Shown: in pieces, positions 54,598-64,000 of the stretch
Numbering within the stretch: the stretch's first letter is position 1
Layout: each line of letters begins with the position of its first letter
Assembly: GCF_000420845.1 (NCBI RefSeq)
Contig: NZ_ATVS01000014.1
Coordinates: 32,927 to 96,926, forward strand
DNA length: 64,000 nt
Source of the DNA: Butyrivibrio sp. AE3009
GTDB taxonomy: Bacteria; Bacillota; Clostridia; Lachnospirales; Lachnospiraceae
Direction: 5' to 3'
Notes under the pieces: generated by a model
What the model was told of the DNA's origin: nothing
Databases searched by the model: none
Seen by the model: only the letters and a program-made list of their open reading frames with translations
Program-made: the position numbers and the translations under genes

Positions 54598-55473
54598 TCA
54601 TGTACAGTTGCCGCATCCGCCATGATGTGTCTTGCCTTCCTGAGCCTTGAGGTAAAGTCTGCCCTCTTCGGTCTTGTAGAGTTTCATACGGTTCATGGCC
54701 TGATCAAAATCAACCTTGTGTCCGTCAAACTCAGGGCCGTCTACACATGCAAACTTAACCTGTCCGTCAACAGTAAGACGGCAGGCACCGCACATTCCGG
54801 TTCCGTCTACCATGATAGGATTCATGCTGACAATAGTATGAATTCCAAGCTCCTGTGTGAGCTTGCATACGAATTTCATCATGATCATAGGTCCGATAGC
54901 TACGCAGTGATCATACTTGTTGCCTTCATCCCAAAGATCCTGAAGAGCCTTGGTAACCATACCGCTTCTTCCATATGAACCGTCATCTGTTGTGATATGA
55001 AGGTTACAAACAGATTTGAATCTGTCCTCCATAATTACCAGATCCTTGGTCTTGGCTCCGATAATAACATCACAGTCCACACCGTGCTCCTTAAGCCATT
55101 TAGCCTGAGGATAAACAGGAGCTGTTCCAACACCGCCTGCGATGAATACGATTTTCTTTTTCTTGAGTTCATCTATGCTCTCTTCGCAAAGATCCGAAGG
55201 CTTACCCAAAGGTCCTACAACATCGGCAAGCTCATCGCCGGCCTTGAGTTTGGACAGTTCGTAAGTCTCAGCTCCAATAGCCTGAACTACAATCTCTACA
55301 GTTCCCTTCTCTCTGTCATAATCGCAAATTGTAAGCGGGATTCTCTCTCCATCTTCATCAACGCGAATAATAAGGAACTGGCCCGGTAAACACGCACTTG
55401 CCACACGCGGAGCTTCAACGATCATCTGAAAAATGTTCGTAGTAAGCTCGTTTGCCTCTAAAATCTTGAACAT
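54598..55473 (-). CDS. nfnA: NfnA / sulfide dehydrogenase-type FAD and 2Fe-2S subunit
   Basis: Small subunit of the bifurcating transhydrogenase. A ferredoxin-reductase-like FAD domain (about 1-95, PGQFLIIRVDEDGERIPLTI) is followed by an NAD-binding domain with FIAGGVGTAPVYPQ. The C-terminal 2Fe-2S site has DGTGMCGACRLTV with a later cysteine in FACVDGPEFDG. 291 residues. The ATG at 55473 has AGGAGG at 6 bases; the longer frame crosses that site. Confidence 0.9.
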   Translation of the reverse strand: MFKILEANELTTNIFQMIVEAPRVASACLPGQFLIIRVDEDGERIPLTICDYDREKGTVEIVVQAIGAETYELSKLKAGDELADVVGPLGKPSDLCEESIDELKKKKIVFIAGGVGTAPVYPQAKWLKEHGVDCDVIIGAKTKDLVIMEDRFKSVCNLHITTDDGSYGRSGMVTKALQDLWDEGNKYDHCVAIGPMIMMKFVCKLTQELGIHTIVSMNPIMVDGTGMCGACRLTVDGQVKFACVDGPEFDGHKVDFDQAMNRMKLYKTEEGRLYLKAQEGKTHHGGCGNCT

Positions 55474-55509
55474 AGTAATCCTCCTACATTGTAATTTCAT
55501 ACTTTTTTC

Positions 55510-55538
55510 ATATTAAACGAAGCCGAATAGAAATTCAA
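55510..55538 (-). promoter_or_regulatory. nfnAB promoter
   Basis: On the minus strand TTGAAT (55533-55538) and TAATAT (55510-55515) are spaced by exactly 17 bases, about 37 bases before nfnA. Confidence 0.7.
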
Positions 55539-55583
55539 TCTTTATTTCTTTAAATCATTAAAGTATCAAAAAATTTTCACAAA

Positions 55584-57035
55584 TCATCGATTCGAAATTG
55601 TTATCAGCGTATACTTGCCACTGGAGTCGTAGCCCAGTCTGTTGACAGTTCCGTCGTGGGTATTTACCGCATAAATAAGACCCGTTGGCACCGTCGTACC
55701 ATCATTGAGAACATGATTCTCAACAACCATATAGTACTCTCCGGCTCCTTCTATCTCGATATCGGATGTATAAATATACTCATTATGGCCTTCCTGACCA
55801 CGAACCTTGCCTCCGGCATCAAGAAGAATATCAAGTCTTACCAAAGTGTTAACCAGCATATTTACAGCCTGCTCTGTGGAAACAAGGCGGGTGTAGATCA
55901 GGTGATAATCTCTTTCAACAATATCACTGCTGTTACCCTCTGCATCAAATGCCGCAAATTTAAAATGTGAAGTACCAACAGGCATTGTGATCGGAGACAC
56001 GTACTGAATTCCCTCTTCCATCGTGGGATCAGAGCCATCGGTTGTATAAAAAATTGTGAGTCCGGCGTCGCATACAGCGACGATCCTTGTATTCTGATTG
56101 TATTCCCCGCTGGCTTCCAGAATATCCGGATCCTTTGGTTTGCCTCTCTCAATTACAAACTTGTTCTCTATTACAGCACTTGCAATGCCATAGTCATTGA
56201 TGGCCACTGTTTTGACTACATATTCACCCTCAATATCAAGAATGATCTCGTTCTCATAAGCAATGCTCTCTGCATCCGGATCCTGTCCGTTGACTGTGTA
56301 ATATATCTTGTCGGAAGATCCGTCATTCATGAATACCGATACTGAAACGCTGTCATCAAAGGTTCCTCCTGCCGGAGCCATGACCGGAGAATGAGGAACG
56401 TATTTATCCTTAAGAGCCATCACCACCGGATCTGTACTTTCGCTAAACAGTGCTGCGATTTTGTCTGATTCACCGCTCTGACTGTATATCGAAATTATGC
56501 TCTCATAGGCATTGTTAATCTTGTCTTCCGTAAAAGCGGCTGAATTAATAATAAGCTGTAAAGCCTCAACAGCTTTATCATTTTCCCCATTCTCAAGATA
56601 ATAATCTGATAATCTGAAAATTATATCTGAATTGGTAGGGTTTTCAGCGTTACCTTTCACAAGATACTCAATTGCTGCATCAAGATTGCCGGCATTACGG
56701 GCCGCTTCAGCCTCTTTCATGTACTTGGCAGCTGAGCCCTGATTCAAAAGTCCGTAGACGAAAATACCCGCAACTATCAGTAAAACTGCTGCAAAGACAA
56801 CATAAAAGATAAAGCGCCTGCCATAAAGGTTTTTGAGAAAAGCTATCCTCTTTTCCTTATTTTCCCTCTTAAGACGCTCCTCTTTGTTGAGCTCCTCTGC
56901 AACTCCTGAAAGAGTGGCATTTATTTCGTTTTCAACTTCAGGTTCAAAATCCGGGACAAAATTGATCTCCGTACCGCAGCTGTCGCAGTACATATGTCCT
57001 TCAGGTATTTCGAGTCCGCAATTGGGGCATTTCAT
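55584..57035 (-). CDS. Zinc-ribbon, membrane, TPR and chitobiase-like-domain protein
   Basis: A cytoplasmic zinc ribbon (C3, C6, C17, C20) leads through a charged stretch to one helix (about 74-96). Outside, TPR-like repeats (about 104-190) are followed by two CHB_HEX_C-type beta domains, recognised by YYTVNGQDPDAES and FYTTDGSDPTMEEG about 90 residues apart, and a C-terminal domain of about 100 residues ending in YTLITISNR. 483 residues. The function is unknown. It starts 6 bases after the folD stop. Confidence 0.82.
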   Translation of the reverse strand: MKCPNCGLEIPEGHMYCDSCGTEINFVPDFEPEVENEINATLSGVAEELNKEERLKRENKEKRIAFLKNLYGRRFIFYVVFAAVLLIVAGIFVYGLLNQGSAAKYMKEAEAARNAGNLDAAIEYLVKGNAENPTNSDIIFRLSDYYLENGENDKAVEALQLIINSAAFTEDKINNAYESIISIYSQSGESDKIAALFSESTDPVVMALKDKYVPHSPVMAPAGGTFDDSVSVSVFMNDGSSDKIYYTVNGQDPDAESIAYENEIILDIEGEYVVKTVAINDYGIASAVIENKFVIERGKPKDPDILEASGEYNQNTRIVAVCDAGLTIFYTTDGSDPTMEEGIQYVSPITMPVGTSHFKFAAFDAEGNSSDIVERDYHLIYTRLVSTEQAVNMLVNTLVRLDILLDAGGKVRGQEGHNEYIYTSDIEIEGAGEYYMVVENHVLNDGTTVPTGLIYAVNTHDGTVNRLGYDSSGKYTLITISNR

Positions 57036-57041
57036 CTGATA

Positions 57042-57905
57042 TCATTTCCTCTTAGAATGCATAATTGCTGCTTCATAGCAGTTATTCATCAGCATTGCGA
57101 TGGTCATAGGTCCTACGCCGCCGGGAACCGGAGTAATATACCCCGCAACCTCCTTGGCACCTTCGAAGTCCACATCACCGCATAATTTTCCATCTTCATT
57201 TCTGTTGATGCCAACATCAATTACTACAGCGCCTTCTTTGATGTAGTCAGCCTTGATCATCTTGGCCTTGCCGACAGCTGCAATAAGAATATCCGCTCTC
57301 TTGCACACCTCTTTAAGGTCAGCCGTTCTTGAGTGAGCCACTGTAACTGTGGCATTCTCTCTAAGCATCAAAAGCGACATTGGCTTACCCACAATATTGG
57401 ATCTTCCTACTATCACACACTCTTTTCCTGATATATCAATGTCCTTACAGCCTCTCTTAAGAAGCTGAATGACGCCTGCAGGTGTGCATGATACGAAGCC
57501 CTCCTCACCGATGCAAAGTGCTCCGACATTCATAGGATGGAATCCGTCAACATCCTTGGTGGGGGCAATGGCATCGATGACTGTCTTTTCATCGATATGC
57601 TTGGGAAGAGGCATCTGAACAAGAATTCCGTCCACCTCTTCCTTGTTGTTAAGTTCATCTATAAGCTTAAGAAGCTCTTCCTGAGTGGTCTCCTTGGGAA
57701 GCTCATAGGAAAGGGAATTGAATCCGATGTACTCGCAGGCCTTTTTCTTATTTCTGACATAAACCTGTGATGCGGGATCCTCACCCACAAGGATAACTGC
57801 CAAAGTAACCTCTGTACCCTGCTGCTTCAAAAGAGCTGTCTTCTCCTTTAACTCATCCTTGATCTGCTGTGATATTGCTTTTCCGTCAATTAACTGCGCG
57901 CTCAT
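57042..57905 (-). CDS. folD: Methylenetetrahydrofolate dehydrogenase / methenyl-THF cyclohydrolase
   Basis: Bifunctional one-carbon enzyme linking methylene-, methenyl- and formyl-THF with NADP+. VGEDPASQVYVRNKKKACEYIG holds the catalytic Tyr and Lys (in part), VQMPLPKHI and PTKDVDGFHPMN are family signatures, and VVGRSNIVGKP binds NADP. The end reads TPVPGGVGPMTIAMLMNN. 287 residues. It follows fhs by 41 bases, so the two C1 steps are made together. Confidence 0.96.
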   Translation of the reverse strand: MSAQLIDGKAISQQIKDELKEKTALLKQQGTEVTLAVILVGEDPASQVYVRNKKKACEYIGFNSLSYELPKETTQEELLKLIDELNNKEEVDGILVQMPLPKHIDEKTVIDAIAPTKDVDGFHPMNVGALCIGEEGFVSCTPAGVIQLLKRGCKDIDISGKECVIVGRSNIVGKPMSLLMLRENATVTVAHSRTADLKEVCKRADILIAAVGKAKMIKADYIKEGAVVIDVGINRNEDGKLCGDVDFEGAKEVAGYITPVPGGVGPMTIAMLMNNCYEAAIMHSKRK

Positions 57906-57946
57906 GGTATCCTCCGTAATATTCCTGATATCTCATCCGTGATTAT

Positions 57947-59623
57947 TTAGAACAGCCCCGTTATCTTGCCCTCATCATTTACATCAATGTTGAATGCGGC
58001 AGGAGTCTTGGGAAGTCCGGGCATTGTCATAATAGTTCCTGTAAGAGCTACGACAAAACCTGCTCCGGCGGAAACATATACTTCACGAACCTGAATATTA
58101 TAATCCTTAGGTCTTCCGAGAAGTGTAGGATCATCAGAAAGTGAGTACTGAGTCTTAGCCATACAAACAGGCAGCTTACCAAAGCCCATCTCTTCTATCT
58201 TGTCCAGCTGCTTAAGTGCAGAGCCGGCGAACTGTACTCCATCAGCGCCGTATATCTCTTTGGCAACTGTAGTAATCTTATCCTTAAGTGACAGCTCATC
58301 GGGATAAATAGGTGTGAAGTTGCTCTCTTTGGTCTCAAGTGTAGCAATAACCTCTTTTGCGAGAGCTTCTCCGCCTTCGCCGCCCTTAGCCCAAACCTCT
58401 GAAAGAGCGAACTTGCAGTCTCTCTCCTCGCAGAACTTTCTTACATACTCTGTTTCAGCCTCGGTATCTGTAAGGAAGGAGTTAAGTGTTACAACAACAG
58501 GAACTTTATATTTCTGAATGTTTTCAATGTGCTTTTCAAGATTTACGATGCCCTTTTTAAGCGCATCAAGGTTCTCGGTTCCAAGGTCGCTCTTAGGAAC
58601 GCCGCCGTTATACTTAAGAGCTCTGATGGTTGCCACAAGAACAACAGCATCAGGCTTAAGACCTGCCATTCTGCACTTGATATCAAAGAATTTCTCTGCG
58701 CCAAGGTCAGCGCCAAACCCTGCCTCAGTTACGCAATAATCTGCCATTCCGAGAGCCAGTTTGGTTGCTCTTACAGAATTACAACCGTGAGCGATATTGG
58801 CGAAAGGTCCGCCGTGAATAAGAACCGGGTTCTTTTCAAGGGTCTGAACAAGATTAGGCTTGATTGCATCCTTAAGAAGAGCCGCCATAGCTCCGACAGC
58901 ATTGAGATCACCTGCTGTAACAGGCTTACCGTCTCTGGTGTAAGCAACTATGATCTTGCTAAGCCTCTCCTTGAGATCATTCATATCCTTAGCAAGGCAC
59001 AAGATTGCCATGGTCTCAGTTGCAACAGTTATAACGAAATGGTCCTCTCTGGGAACACCGTCTGCCTTGGCTCCAAGGCCCACAACGATATTTCTGAGAG
59101 CTCTGTCGTTCATATCTTCACATCTCTTCCAGATTACCTGTCTGGTATCGATTTCCAACTGATTGCCCTGCTGGATATGGTTATCCAAAAGAGCAGCCAA
59201 AAGATTGGTGGCTGATGTGATAGCGTGAAAATCACCTGTAAAATGAAGATTGATATCTTCCATAGGAACAACCTGGGCATATCCGCCTCCACAGGCTCCT
59301 CCTTTTATTCCGAAACAAGGTCCCAGGGATGGCTCTCTGAGAGCAAGAACAGTCTTATAGCCCAGTCTGTTCATAGCATCTCCCAGTCCGATACTGGTTG
59401 TGGTCTTACCTTCCCCCGCAGGAGTAGGATTGATGGCGGTTACAAGAATAAGCTTGCCCTTCTTGTTTCCTTCAGCCTTTTTAAGATATTCTTCGGTAAG
59501 CTTAGCCTTGTACTTACCGTAGAATTCAAGGTCGTCTTCAACAATTCCGACTTTCTGTGCCACATCTCTGATGTGGAGCATCTTCGCTTCCTGAGCGATC
59601 TCGATATCACTTTTTACAGCCAT
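57947..59623 (-). CDS. fhs: Formate-tetrahydrofolate ligase
   Basis: ATP-dependent formylation of THF, entry of formate into the C1 pool. The P-loop-like [10 protein letters not shown] lies at 67-76. [23 protein letters not shown] (in part) and [21 protein letters not shown] (in part) are diagnostic. 558 residues. The ATG at 59623 has GGAG at 6 bases; a further ATG four codons upstream lies over that site. It lies between ftsK and folD. Confidence 0.97.
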   Translation of the reverse strand: MAVKSDIEIAQEAKMLHIRDVAQKVGIVEDDLEFYGKYKAKLTEEYLKKAEGNKKGKLILVTAINPTPAGEGKTTTSIGLGDAMNRLGYKTVLALREPSLGPCFGIKGGACGGGYAQVVPMEDINLHFTGDFHAITSATNLLAALLDNHIQQGNQLEIDTRQVIWKRCEDMNDRALRNIVVGLGAKADGVPREDHFVITVATETMAILCLAKDMNDLKERLSKIIVAYTRDGKPVTAGDLNAVGAMAALLKDAIKPNLVQTLEKNPVLIHGGPFANIAHGCNSVRATKLALGMADYCVTEAGFGADLGAEKFFDIKCRMAGLKPDAVVLVATIRALKYNGGVPKSDLGTENLDALKKGIVNLEKHIENIQKYKVPVVVTLNSFLTDTEAETEYVRKFCEERDCKFALSEVWAKGGEGGEALAKEVIATLETKESNFTPIYPDELSLKDKITTVAKEIYGADGVQFAGSALKQLDKIEEMGFGKLPVCMAKTQYSLSDDPTLLGRPKDYNIQVREVYVSAGAGFVVALTGTIMTMPGLPKTPAAFNIDVNDEGKITGLF

Positions 59624-59673
59624 AGGTCTCTCCATTTCCGCAGAATTAACTGCTTTGCTCTTCCCATATACAA

Positions 59674-62553
59674 TTAAACAACATCTGACTCAGTCCCGTT
59701 AACATAAGCATCGAATTCTGCTTTGGTCATAAGAACCTTCCTTGGCTTGGTTCCTTCCTCGTCCCCCACGACTCCGGCTTCGCAGAGCTGATCCATGATC
59801 CTGGCCGCTCTGTTAAAGCCAATTTTGAAGACTCTCTGCAGCATTCCGATGGAAGCTTTTTCCTTTTCGATGATTATATTTCCAGCCTGAACGAAATATT
59901 CGTCAAGCTCTGAGCCTGAATCGCCGCCTGCAGAACCTGAAGAACCTCCGCCAAAGCTCTGCATGCTGTTAATCTGTTGTTCAACATCTTCGCCATAGGA
60001 AACATCAATCTTCTGATTCCTAAGGAAATCTGTGACTGCCTGTACCTCTTTATCCGAAACAAATGCGCCTTGTACTCTGGCAGGCTTGGTATAGCCCTGC
60101 GGATAAAAGAGCATATCACCCTTACCAAGAAGCTTCTCGGCGCCGTTGATATCAAGGATTGTTCTGGAATCCACACCGCTTGATACCGCAAATGCCACAC
60201 GGCTTGGCATATTGGCCTTGATAAGACCTGTGATAACGTCCACGGAAGGACGCTGCGTAGCAATAATAAGATGGATACCTGCTGCTCTTGCCAGCTGAGT
60301 AAGTCTGCAGATGGCATCCTCAACTTCATTTGCGGATACCATCATAAGATCCGCAAGCTCGTCAACGATAACAACCAGCTGAGGAAGAACAGTCATGTTG
60401 GGATCATCACTACTCTCTGCTATCTTGTTATAGCCCTTAAGGTCTCTAACACCGGAATCGGCAAATTTCTTGTATCTGTTGGTCATCTCGGCAACAGCCC
60501 AGTTAAGCGCTGCCGCAGCCTTCTTGGGATCTGTAACTACAGGTATCATAAGATGCGGTATGCCGTTATATACTGAAAGTTCAACAATCTTAGGATCGAT
60601 CATGATCATCTGAACTTCTTCGGGCTTAGCCTTGTAAATAAGGCTCATGATGATGGTATTGATACAAACCGACTTACCTGAACCTGTCGCACCTGCAATA
60701 AGAAGGTGAGGCATCTTGGCGATATCTGTAACGACAGTCTTACCGGCTATATCCTTACCCACTGCAAAAGCAAGCTTGGAATCAAAATTCTTGAATTCAG
60801 GAGATTCCAAAAGGTCGCGGAATGCAACCATTGTGTTTTCCTTGTTGGGAACCTCGATTCCAACAGCGGCTTTGCCGGGAATAGGTGCCTCAATACGTAT
60901 ATCCTTGGCTGCGAGATTCATCTTGATGTCATCTGCCAGTCCAACGATCTTGTTTACTCTTACTCCTGCCTCCGGCTGAAGCTCAAATCTGGTAACTGCA
61001 GGTCCCTGGCTGATATCTGTTACGGTTACATTGACGCCGAAGGTCTTAAGAGTATCCTGCAGCTTAAGTGCTGTTTCTTTGAGCTGTCTTGCAGAATCTG
61101 AATTCTTGTTTCTGCTACCTTTTTCAAGAAGAGATACGGGAGGAAAAACGTATTTCTTAGGAATCTTCCTCTTATGTTCCTCAATCTCCTGCTCCATTCC
61201 GGGGCTGGAGGTATGAGGTCCTGCAGTACCGCTAAGGGCCTGCTGCGTAGCTGATGAAGGTGCTGAGCCATCGATCTTGGAAGATGCATTTGGATTCCTT
61301 GAAATATGATCCTGTGCATGAATGACATAATCACCATTCATGCCATTCCCCAGATTTTCTGCATGGATAGGCACATCCGGCAGTATATCCTCATGATTGT
61401 CCTCTGCCCTTAGTGTAGCTACGGGCTTAACAGACTTAATCTGCCTGATCTTGGAGTCAACAGGCTCTGCATCATGCTCCTCCCCTTCATAGGAAGGTGT
61501 CTCCTGAACCTCATCATCCTCATCATCAGAGTAGTCATCATCATAACCCATTCCGTGGATCACCGGACCTGTTCTCAGAACTCTCTGTCCATCAGGCTCA
61601 ACGTCTGTCTCTATACCCTTATTCAGAATAATCTCATGAATATCGTCGTGAATTTCCTCGTCAGGAATAAATACTCTTTCGTTCTTGTCGGAATTCTTAT
61701 CTCTGCGCTCTTTCTCCCAGGCTTCGAACTCATCCTCGGACTCATCATCTTTCTCAAGAGCTGTGTCTATCATTACTCCGCTGACTTTTTTCTCCATGCG
61801 GAGGATCTTCTCATCCTCTTTCTGCTCGATGGCAAGACGTTTCTCTTCTTCTATCTGAGCTCGTCTCTCCTCCATCTTCTCTCTGCGTCGCTCAGCATAA
61901 TCACGGTAGTTCTCGGCCTCTTCTCTGGTCTTGTCAATAATGCGTCTGCCATGCTTCTTGATACCACCAACGAAAGAATGCTGTGTAAATACCACAAGAC
62001 TTGCAACTCCCAGAAGGAATATCAAGAGAAGACTTCCTGCCAGAGAAAGATATTTGTAGCATACATAAGCAAGGGATCCCGAGAAGAATCCTCCTCCGTT
62101 GTGCGCCATTCTGGCTGCGCCGTAAATAGCCGCAATATCATACCTCTCTGCATTCTGAGGTCGCCCTGTTATCAGTTCCAGTATAATTCCTATTAAAAAG
62201 AACAGAACAACACCTGAAACAATCTTCCTGATGGAAGCATTGGAGCCGAAATTGGCGATACCGATAAGCACGCCTCCCAGCATCACAATAGGTGCCACGT
62301 AAGCCGTAAAGCCGAATAATCCAAATAAAATGTCACTAAGAAAATTGCCGAATTTGCCGCAGATCCTGAAATTACACAGGAACAGAAAAATAGTAAGCGC
62401 GATCATCGCAATGGTTATGATCTCGCTCTTTAAAGAATAATCAAACTCCTCATCAGCCATTCTGGCTCTCTGAGCCTTGGCTCTTGATGTTCTGGCTGAC
62501 CCTGAGCTCTTCCTGCTGTTTTTAGTTCCCCTTTTATTACTATTTGAAGCCAT
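59674..62553 (-). CDS. ftsK: DNA translocase FtsK/SpoIIIE
   Basis: Pumps DNA through the division septum. Four N-terminal helices lie between about residues 45 and 185. A long charged linker (about 200-470) rich in Arg, Glu and Asp follows. The motor domain has the Walker [16 protein letters not shown] near 620-630, the Walker [12 protein letters not shown] and [17 protein letters not shown]. The C-terminal gamma winged helix contains [24 protein letters not shown] (in part). 959 residues, a little long because of the linker. Divergent from the orphan gene at 62737. Confidence 0.96.
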   Translation of the reverse strand: MASNSNKRGTKNSRKSSGSARTSRAKAQRARMADEEFDYSLKSEIITIAMIALTIFLFLCNFRICGKFGNFLSDILFGLFGFTAYVAPIVMLGGVLIGIANFGSNASIRKIVSGVVLFFLIGIILELITGRPQNAERYDIAAIYGAARMAHNGGGFFSGSLAYVCYKYLSLAGSLLLIFLLGVASLVVFTQHSFVGGIKKHGRRIIDKTREEAENYRDYAERRREKMEERRAQIEEEKRLAIEQKEDEKILRMEKKVSGVMIDTALEKDDESEDEFEAWEKERRDKNSDKNERVFIPDEEIHDDIHEIILNKGIETDVEPDGQRVLRTGPVIHGMGYDDDYSDDEDDEVQETPSYEGEEHDAEPVDSKIRQIKSVKPVATLRAEDNHEDILPDVPIHAENLGNGMNGDYVIHAQDHISRNPNASSKIDGSAPSSATQQALSGTAGPHTSSPGMEQEIEEHKRKIPKKYVFPPVSLLEKGSRNKNSDSARQLKETALKLQDTLKTFGVNVTVTDISQGPAVTRFELQPEAGVRVNKIVGLADDIKMNLAAKDIRIEAPIPGKAAVGIEVPNKENTMVAFRDLLESPEFKNFDSKLAFAVGKDIAGKTVVTDIAKMPHLLIAGATGSGKSVCINTIIMSLIYKAKPEEVQMIMIDPKIVELSVYNGIPHLMIPVVTDPKKAAAALNWAVAEMTNRYKKFADSGVRDLKGYNKIAESSDDPNMTVLPQLVVIVDELADLMMVSANEVEDAICRLTQLARAAGIHLIIATQRPSVDVITGLIKANMPSRVAFAVSSGVDSRTILDINGAEKLLGKGDMLFYPQGYTKPARVQGAFVSDKEVQAVTDFLRNQKIDVSYGEDVEQQINSMQSFGGGSSGSAGGDSGSELDEYFVQAGNIIIEKEKASIGMLQRVFKIGFNRAARIMDQLCEAGVVGDEEGTKPRKVLMTKAEFDAYVNGTESDVV

Positions 62554-62612
62554 GTTTTCCCCATTAACAAAACTTATTTTAGTTCAAATAAAACTTATAC
62601 AAAACTCAATAT

Positions 62613-62645
62613 AGTATATCATTTTTGACCCCTTTATGCTATACT
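62613..62645. promoter_or_regulatory. Divergent promoter region, ftsK and orphan gene
   Basis: TATACT occurs on the minus strand (62613-62618) and on the plus strand (62640-62645, preceded by TGC), arranged as an inverted pair 21 bases apart. The plus-strand copy has a weak -35. The spacing suggests two promoters facing away from each other in the 180-base gap. Confidence 0.4.
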
Positions 62646-62736
62646 ATCTACTGATTTTGAAGCATGAATTAGCTTTATACGCCGCAAAACGGCTATGGAT
62701 AACATTTTAACATGTATTTATGAACAAGGAGGCAAA

Positions 62737-63330
62737 ATGGAGTTCACACAGGAATTAGACACCGGTCTGTTCAAGATGATCGGCAATACAGAAACTTCTT
62801 TAAAGATCAGAGACGTAGCTGAAAAGTGCCGTCTCGTTAAGACAGAGCATGGAATCAAGGTTGAGATGACCTACACCGGCCCCAACGCCAGCAAATATAT
62901 GCAGTACATCGAGAAGAACAAGGAAGAGCTTACCAAGTATCTTATGAATCCCGATGAGGCAGACCTCTATGAGTGGATGGAGCAGTCACACCAGACCGCC
63001 ATCACCCTCAAGAAGCACGAGAAAGAGAAACTCATCATCTACGTTAACTACGATCCCGAGACCCGCTCAGCCATGACAGGTATCGCCGATGAGAATGTTA
63101 CCATGAAGCTGGGTGCTCCTCTTATGGAGATCAACATCGACGAGCTCACAAGAGACCAGTTCAAGCTCAAGATCTACAACATGCTCCTTCTTGCAGATGA
63201 GATTGCCGTACTTATGGGCAACGCAGAGCTTCGCAAGATGGCCAACATCCAGATCGTTAAGACCTATCTCTCACAGCTCTATGACAAGTATCATGAGAAG
63301 GATAACGAGGATTTTAATATTTTCAACTAA
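62737..63330 (+). CDS. Soluble orphan protein with strong codon bias
   Basis: I do not recognise this 197-residue protein. It is soluble, rich in Glu and Lys, with no signal, helix anchor or cysteine pair, and only one Cys (in EKCRLV). The middle has KEKLIIYVNYDPETRSAMTG and the end looks helical. Codons are strikingly biased to C-ending forms (AAC, ATC, TAC, CTC) compared with neighbours, as in highly expressed genes. AAGGAGG stands 4 bases before the ATG at 62737; the longer frame from 62695 runs through the ribosome site. A strong terminator follows, so it is monocistronic. Confidence 0.85.
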   Translation: MEFTQELDTGLFKMIGNTETSLKIRDVAEKCRLVKTEHGIKVEMTYTGPNASKYMQYIEKNKEELTKYLMNPDEADLYEWMEQSHQTAITLKKHEKEKLIIYVNYDPETRSAMTGIADENVTMKLGAPLMEINIDELTRDQFKLKIYNMLLLADEIAVLMGNAELRKMANIQIVKTYLSQLYDKYHEKDNEDFNIFN

Positions 63331-63343
63331 ATTAATCATGAAT

Positions 63344-63370
63344 AATCGAGTATGCTGACTCCTACTCGAT
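63344..63370 (+). repeat. Hairpin after the orphan gene
   Basis: Perfect 8-bp arms ATCGAGTA and TACTCGAT with a 10-base loop, 14 bases after the stop. It is a second stem upstream of the terminator and may protect the 3' end of the mRNA. Confidence 0.5.
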
Positions 63371-63385
63371 TTCGCACACGAACAA

Positions 63386-63422
63386 AAGAGGTTATACCTG
63401 CTACGGTATAGCCTCTTATTTT
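63386..63422. terminator. Terminator of the orphan gene
   Basis: Arms AAGAGGTTATACC and GGTATAGCCTCTT pair with one G-T wobble around a 6-base loop and are followed by ATTTTT. On the minus strand TTTTG follows, so it can also end the SARP-type remnant. Confidence 0.85.
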
Positions 63423-63428
63423 TCATTT

Positions 63429-63690
63429 CTATTCATTCTTAAACATCAGCGTTCCCAGCGTATTCTCCGCCCAGGAATACTGGGACATATACTCTCCTCT
63501 GAAAGAATTGATAGCTGCGGGATTATCCTTTTTATACTCATAGTAATCACAGTCTATCTGTGATACGTCAAGGCCTATGGCACCATACTTTCTGATGATA
63601 ACATCCTTACATTTCAGCTCAGTGAACACCTTTATAAGATCGCTGATCATATTTCTGATATGAACTATCCTCACCGACTCTGCGTCGGAA
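63429..63690 (-). pseudogene. C-terminal fragment of a SARP/BTAD-type response regulator
   Basis: The frame encodes VRIVHIRNMISDLIKVF, the end of an OmpR-like DNA-binding domain, then IDCDYYEYKKDNPAAINSFR and GEYMSQYSWAENTLGTL, the typical end of Lachnospiraceae SARP-like regulators with a BTAD domain. About 85 residues are left. Upstream the frame runs into the hairpin end of an IS200/IS605-family element, so the receiver and most of the DNA-binding domain are cut off from it here. The exact junction is uncertain by some 20 bases. Confidence 0.7.
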
Positions 63691-64000
63691 AGGGTTTCTG
63701 TTACGCCGCTTCGCGGCATGAACCTGCAGGCTGCTCTACGCAGCATGCAGAACAGGGCATGTCCACTATGCCCCTATCCCATTGGGTTACCTTTGGGAAT
63801 ACTTTTCTTAAGATATTTGCAGCCCCGTTTATGTCTGCATTTGTTACAGTACCATCGTAATGCCTGTATAGGCCTCTCTTTATCCTCTTTCCGGAAAAAG
63901 AGTATGGTTTGTCATCTCCTTTACAATATACAGGCAATTCATCCATTGCAAGAAAATCAGCCTTTGAAGTATAGCTCTCTTCTGTAAGGGCAAACTCTAT
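63690..64000 (-). mobile_element. IS200/IS605-family element, right end only
   Basis: The end carries two stem-loops typical of this family: GCCGC-TTC-GCGGC (near 63705-63717) and CTGC-AGG-CTGC-TCTAC-GCAG-CAT-GCAG (near 63724-63750). It includes the 3' part of a TnpB gene and extends past the window edge. Such elements move as single strands and leave no target duplication. Confidence 0.7.
63701..64000 (-). CDS. tnpB: TnpB/OrfB RNA-guided nuclease, C-terminal part
   Basis: The last 99 residues of an IS605-type TnpB. EESYTSKADFL and GKRIKRGLYRHYDGTVTNADINGAANILRKVFP (in part) match the family's C-terminus, and the Asp of NADINGA is the third RuvC catalytic residue. The four-cysteine zinc motif seen in many TnpBs is not visible; YTSK occupies its place. 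The tail after KVFP is Cys-rich. The stop lies inside the hairpin-bearing right end, where the guide RNA normally is encoded. Confidence 0.8.
   Translation of the reverse strand: MEFALTEESYTSKADFLAMDELPVYCKGDDKPYSFSGKRIKRGLYRHYDGTVTNADINGAANILRKVFPKVTQWDRGIVDMPCSACCVEQPAGSCREAA

Noticed and set aside
61474..62196. A 240-codon plus-strand frame with hydrophobic runs
   Set aside because: It is the complement of the charged linker of ftsK; runs of Leu and Ile come from antisense Glu/Asp/Lys codons.

Overview
The window reads as a chromosomal segment of an anaerobic, low-to-moderate GC Firmicute of the family Lachnospiraceae; Butyrivibrio or a close relative is my best guess. This rests on gene content and protein character (two-gene NfnAB, clostridial SerA/SerC, a YesM/YesN-type sugar regulator, a SARP/BTAD regulator fragment, formate-THF ligase) and not on any database search. 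Most genes lie on the minus strand in tight operons with strong GGAGG-type ribosome sites, and several starts are GTG or TTG.

Layout. 1-2.6 kb: the 5' part of a bifunctional (p)ppGpp synthetase/hydrolase and apt. 2.7 kb: tRNA-Thr(CGT), convergent with a GlgB-like gene (2.8-5.4 kb) whose catalytic residues are lost. 5.4-9.0 kb: serC-serA-DUF1015. 9.3-20.6 kb: a long run trpB2-leuB-GT-C membrane protein-ilvD-ilvB-L,D-transpeptidase-glgX. 20.6-23.4 kb: vanY-like carboxypeptidase, tgt, yajC. 23.6 kb: aroC (plus strand). 24.8 kb: a YkgB-type lactonase. 26.0-29.8 kb: potABCD spermidine/putrescine importer (plus strand). 29.9-35.7 kb: a secreted orphan, then proA-class II aldolase-like-LD-carboxypeptidase-GH25 lysozyme. 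35.8-42.7 kb: two-component YesN/YesM pair and a sugar ABC importer without its ATPase. 42.7-45.4 kb: phosphatase, FAD dehydrogenase, small orphan. 45.6 kb: a GC-rich palindromic element of about 160 bp. 45.8-53.0 kb: MORN-like protein-rlmH-phoH-degenerate HD membrane protein-ybeY-flippase-HI0933 flavoprotein. 53.1-55.5 kb: nfnAB. 55.6-62.5 kb: ftsK-fhs-folD-zinc ribbon/TPR protein. 62.7 kb: a codon-biased orphan. 63.4-64 kb: an IS200/IS605-family TnpB end sitting in a broken SARP-type regulator.

Function. The segment is mainly core metabolism: serine, branched-chain and aromatic amino acids, proline, one-carbon folate, glycogen turnover, envelope remodelling, ribosome maturation and redox balancing. 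The most unusual features are three proteins built on enzyme folds whose active sites are wholly or half lost (GlgB-like, PgpH-like HD, and the second half of the class II aldolase), the palindromic element at 45.6 kb, the orphan at 62.7 kb, and the TnpB insertion at the right edge.
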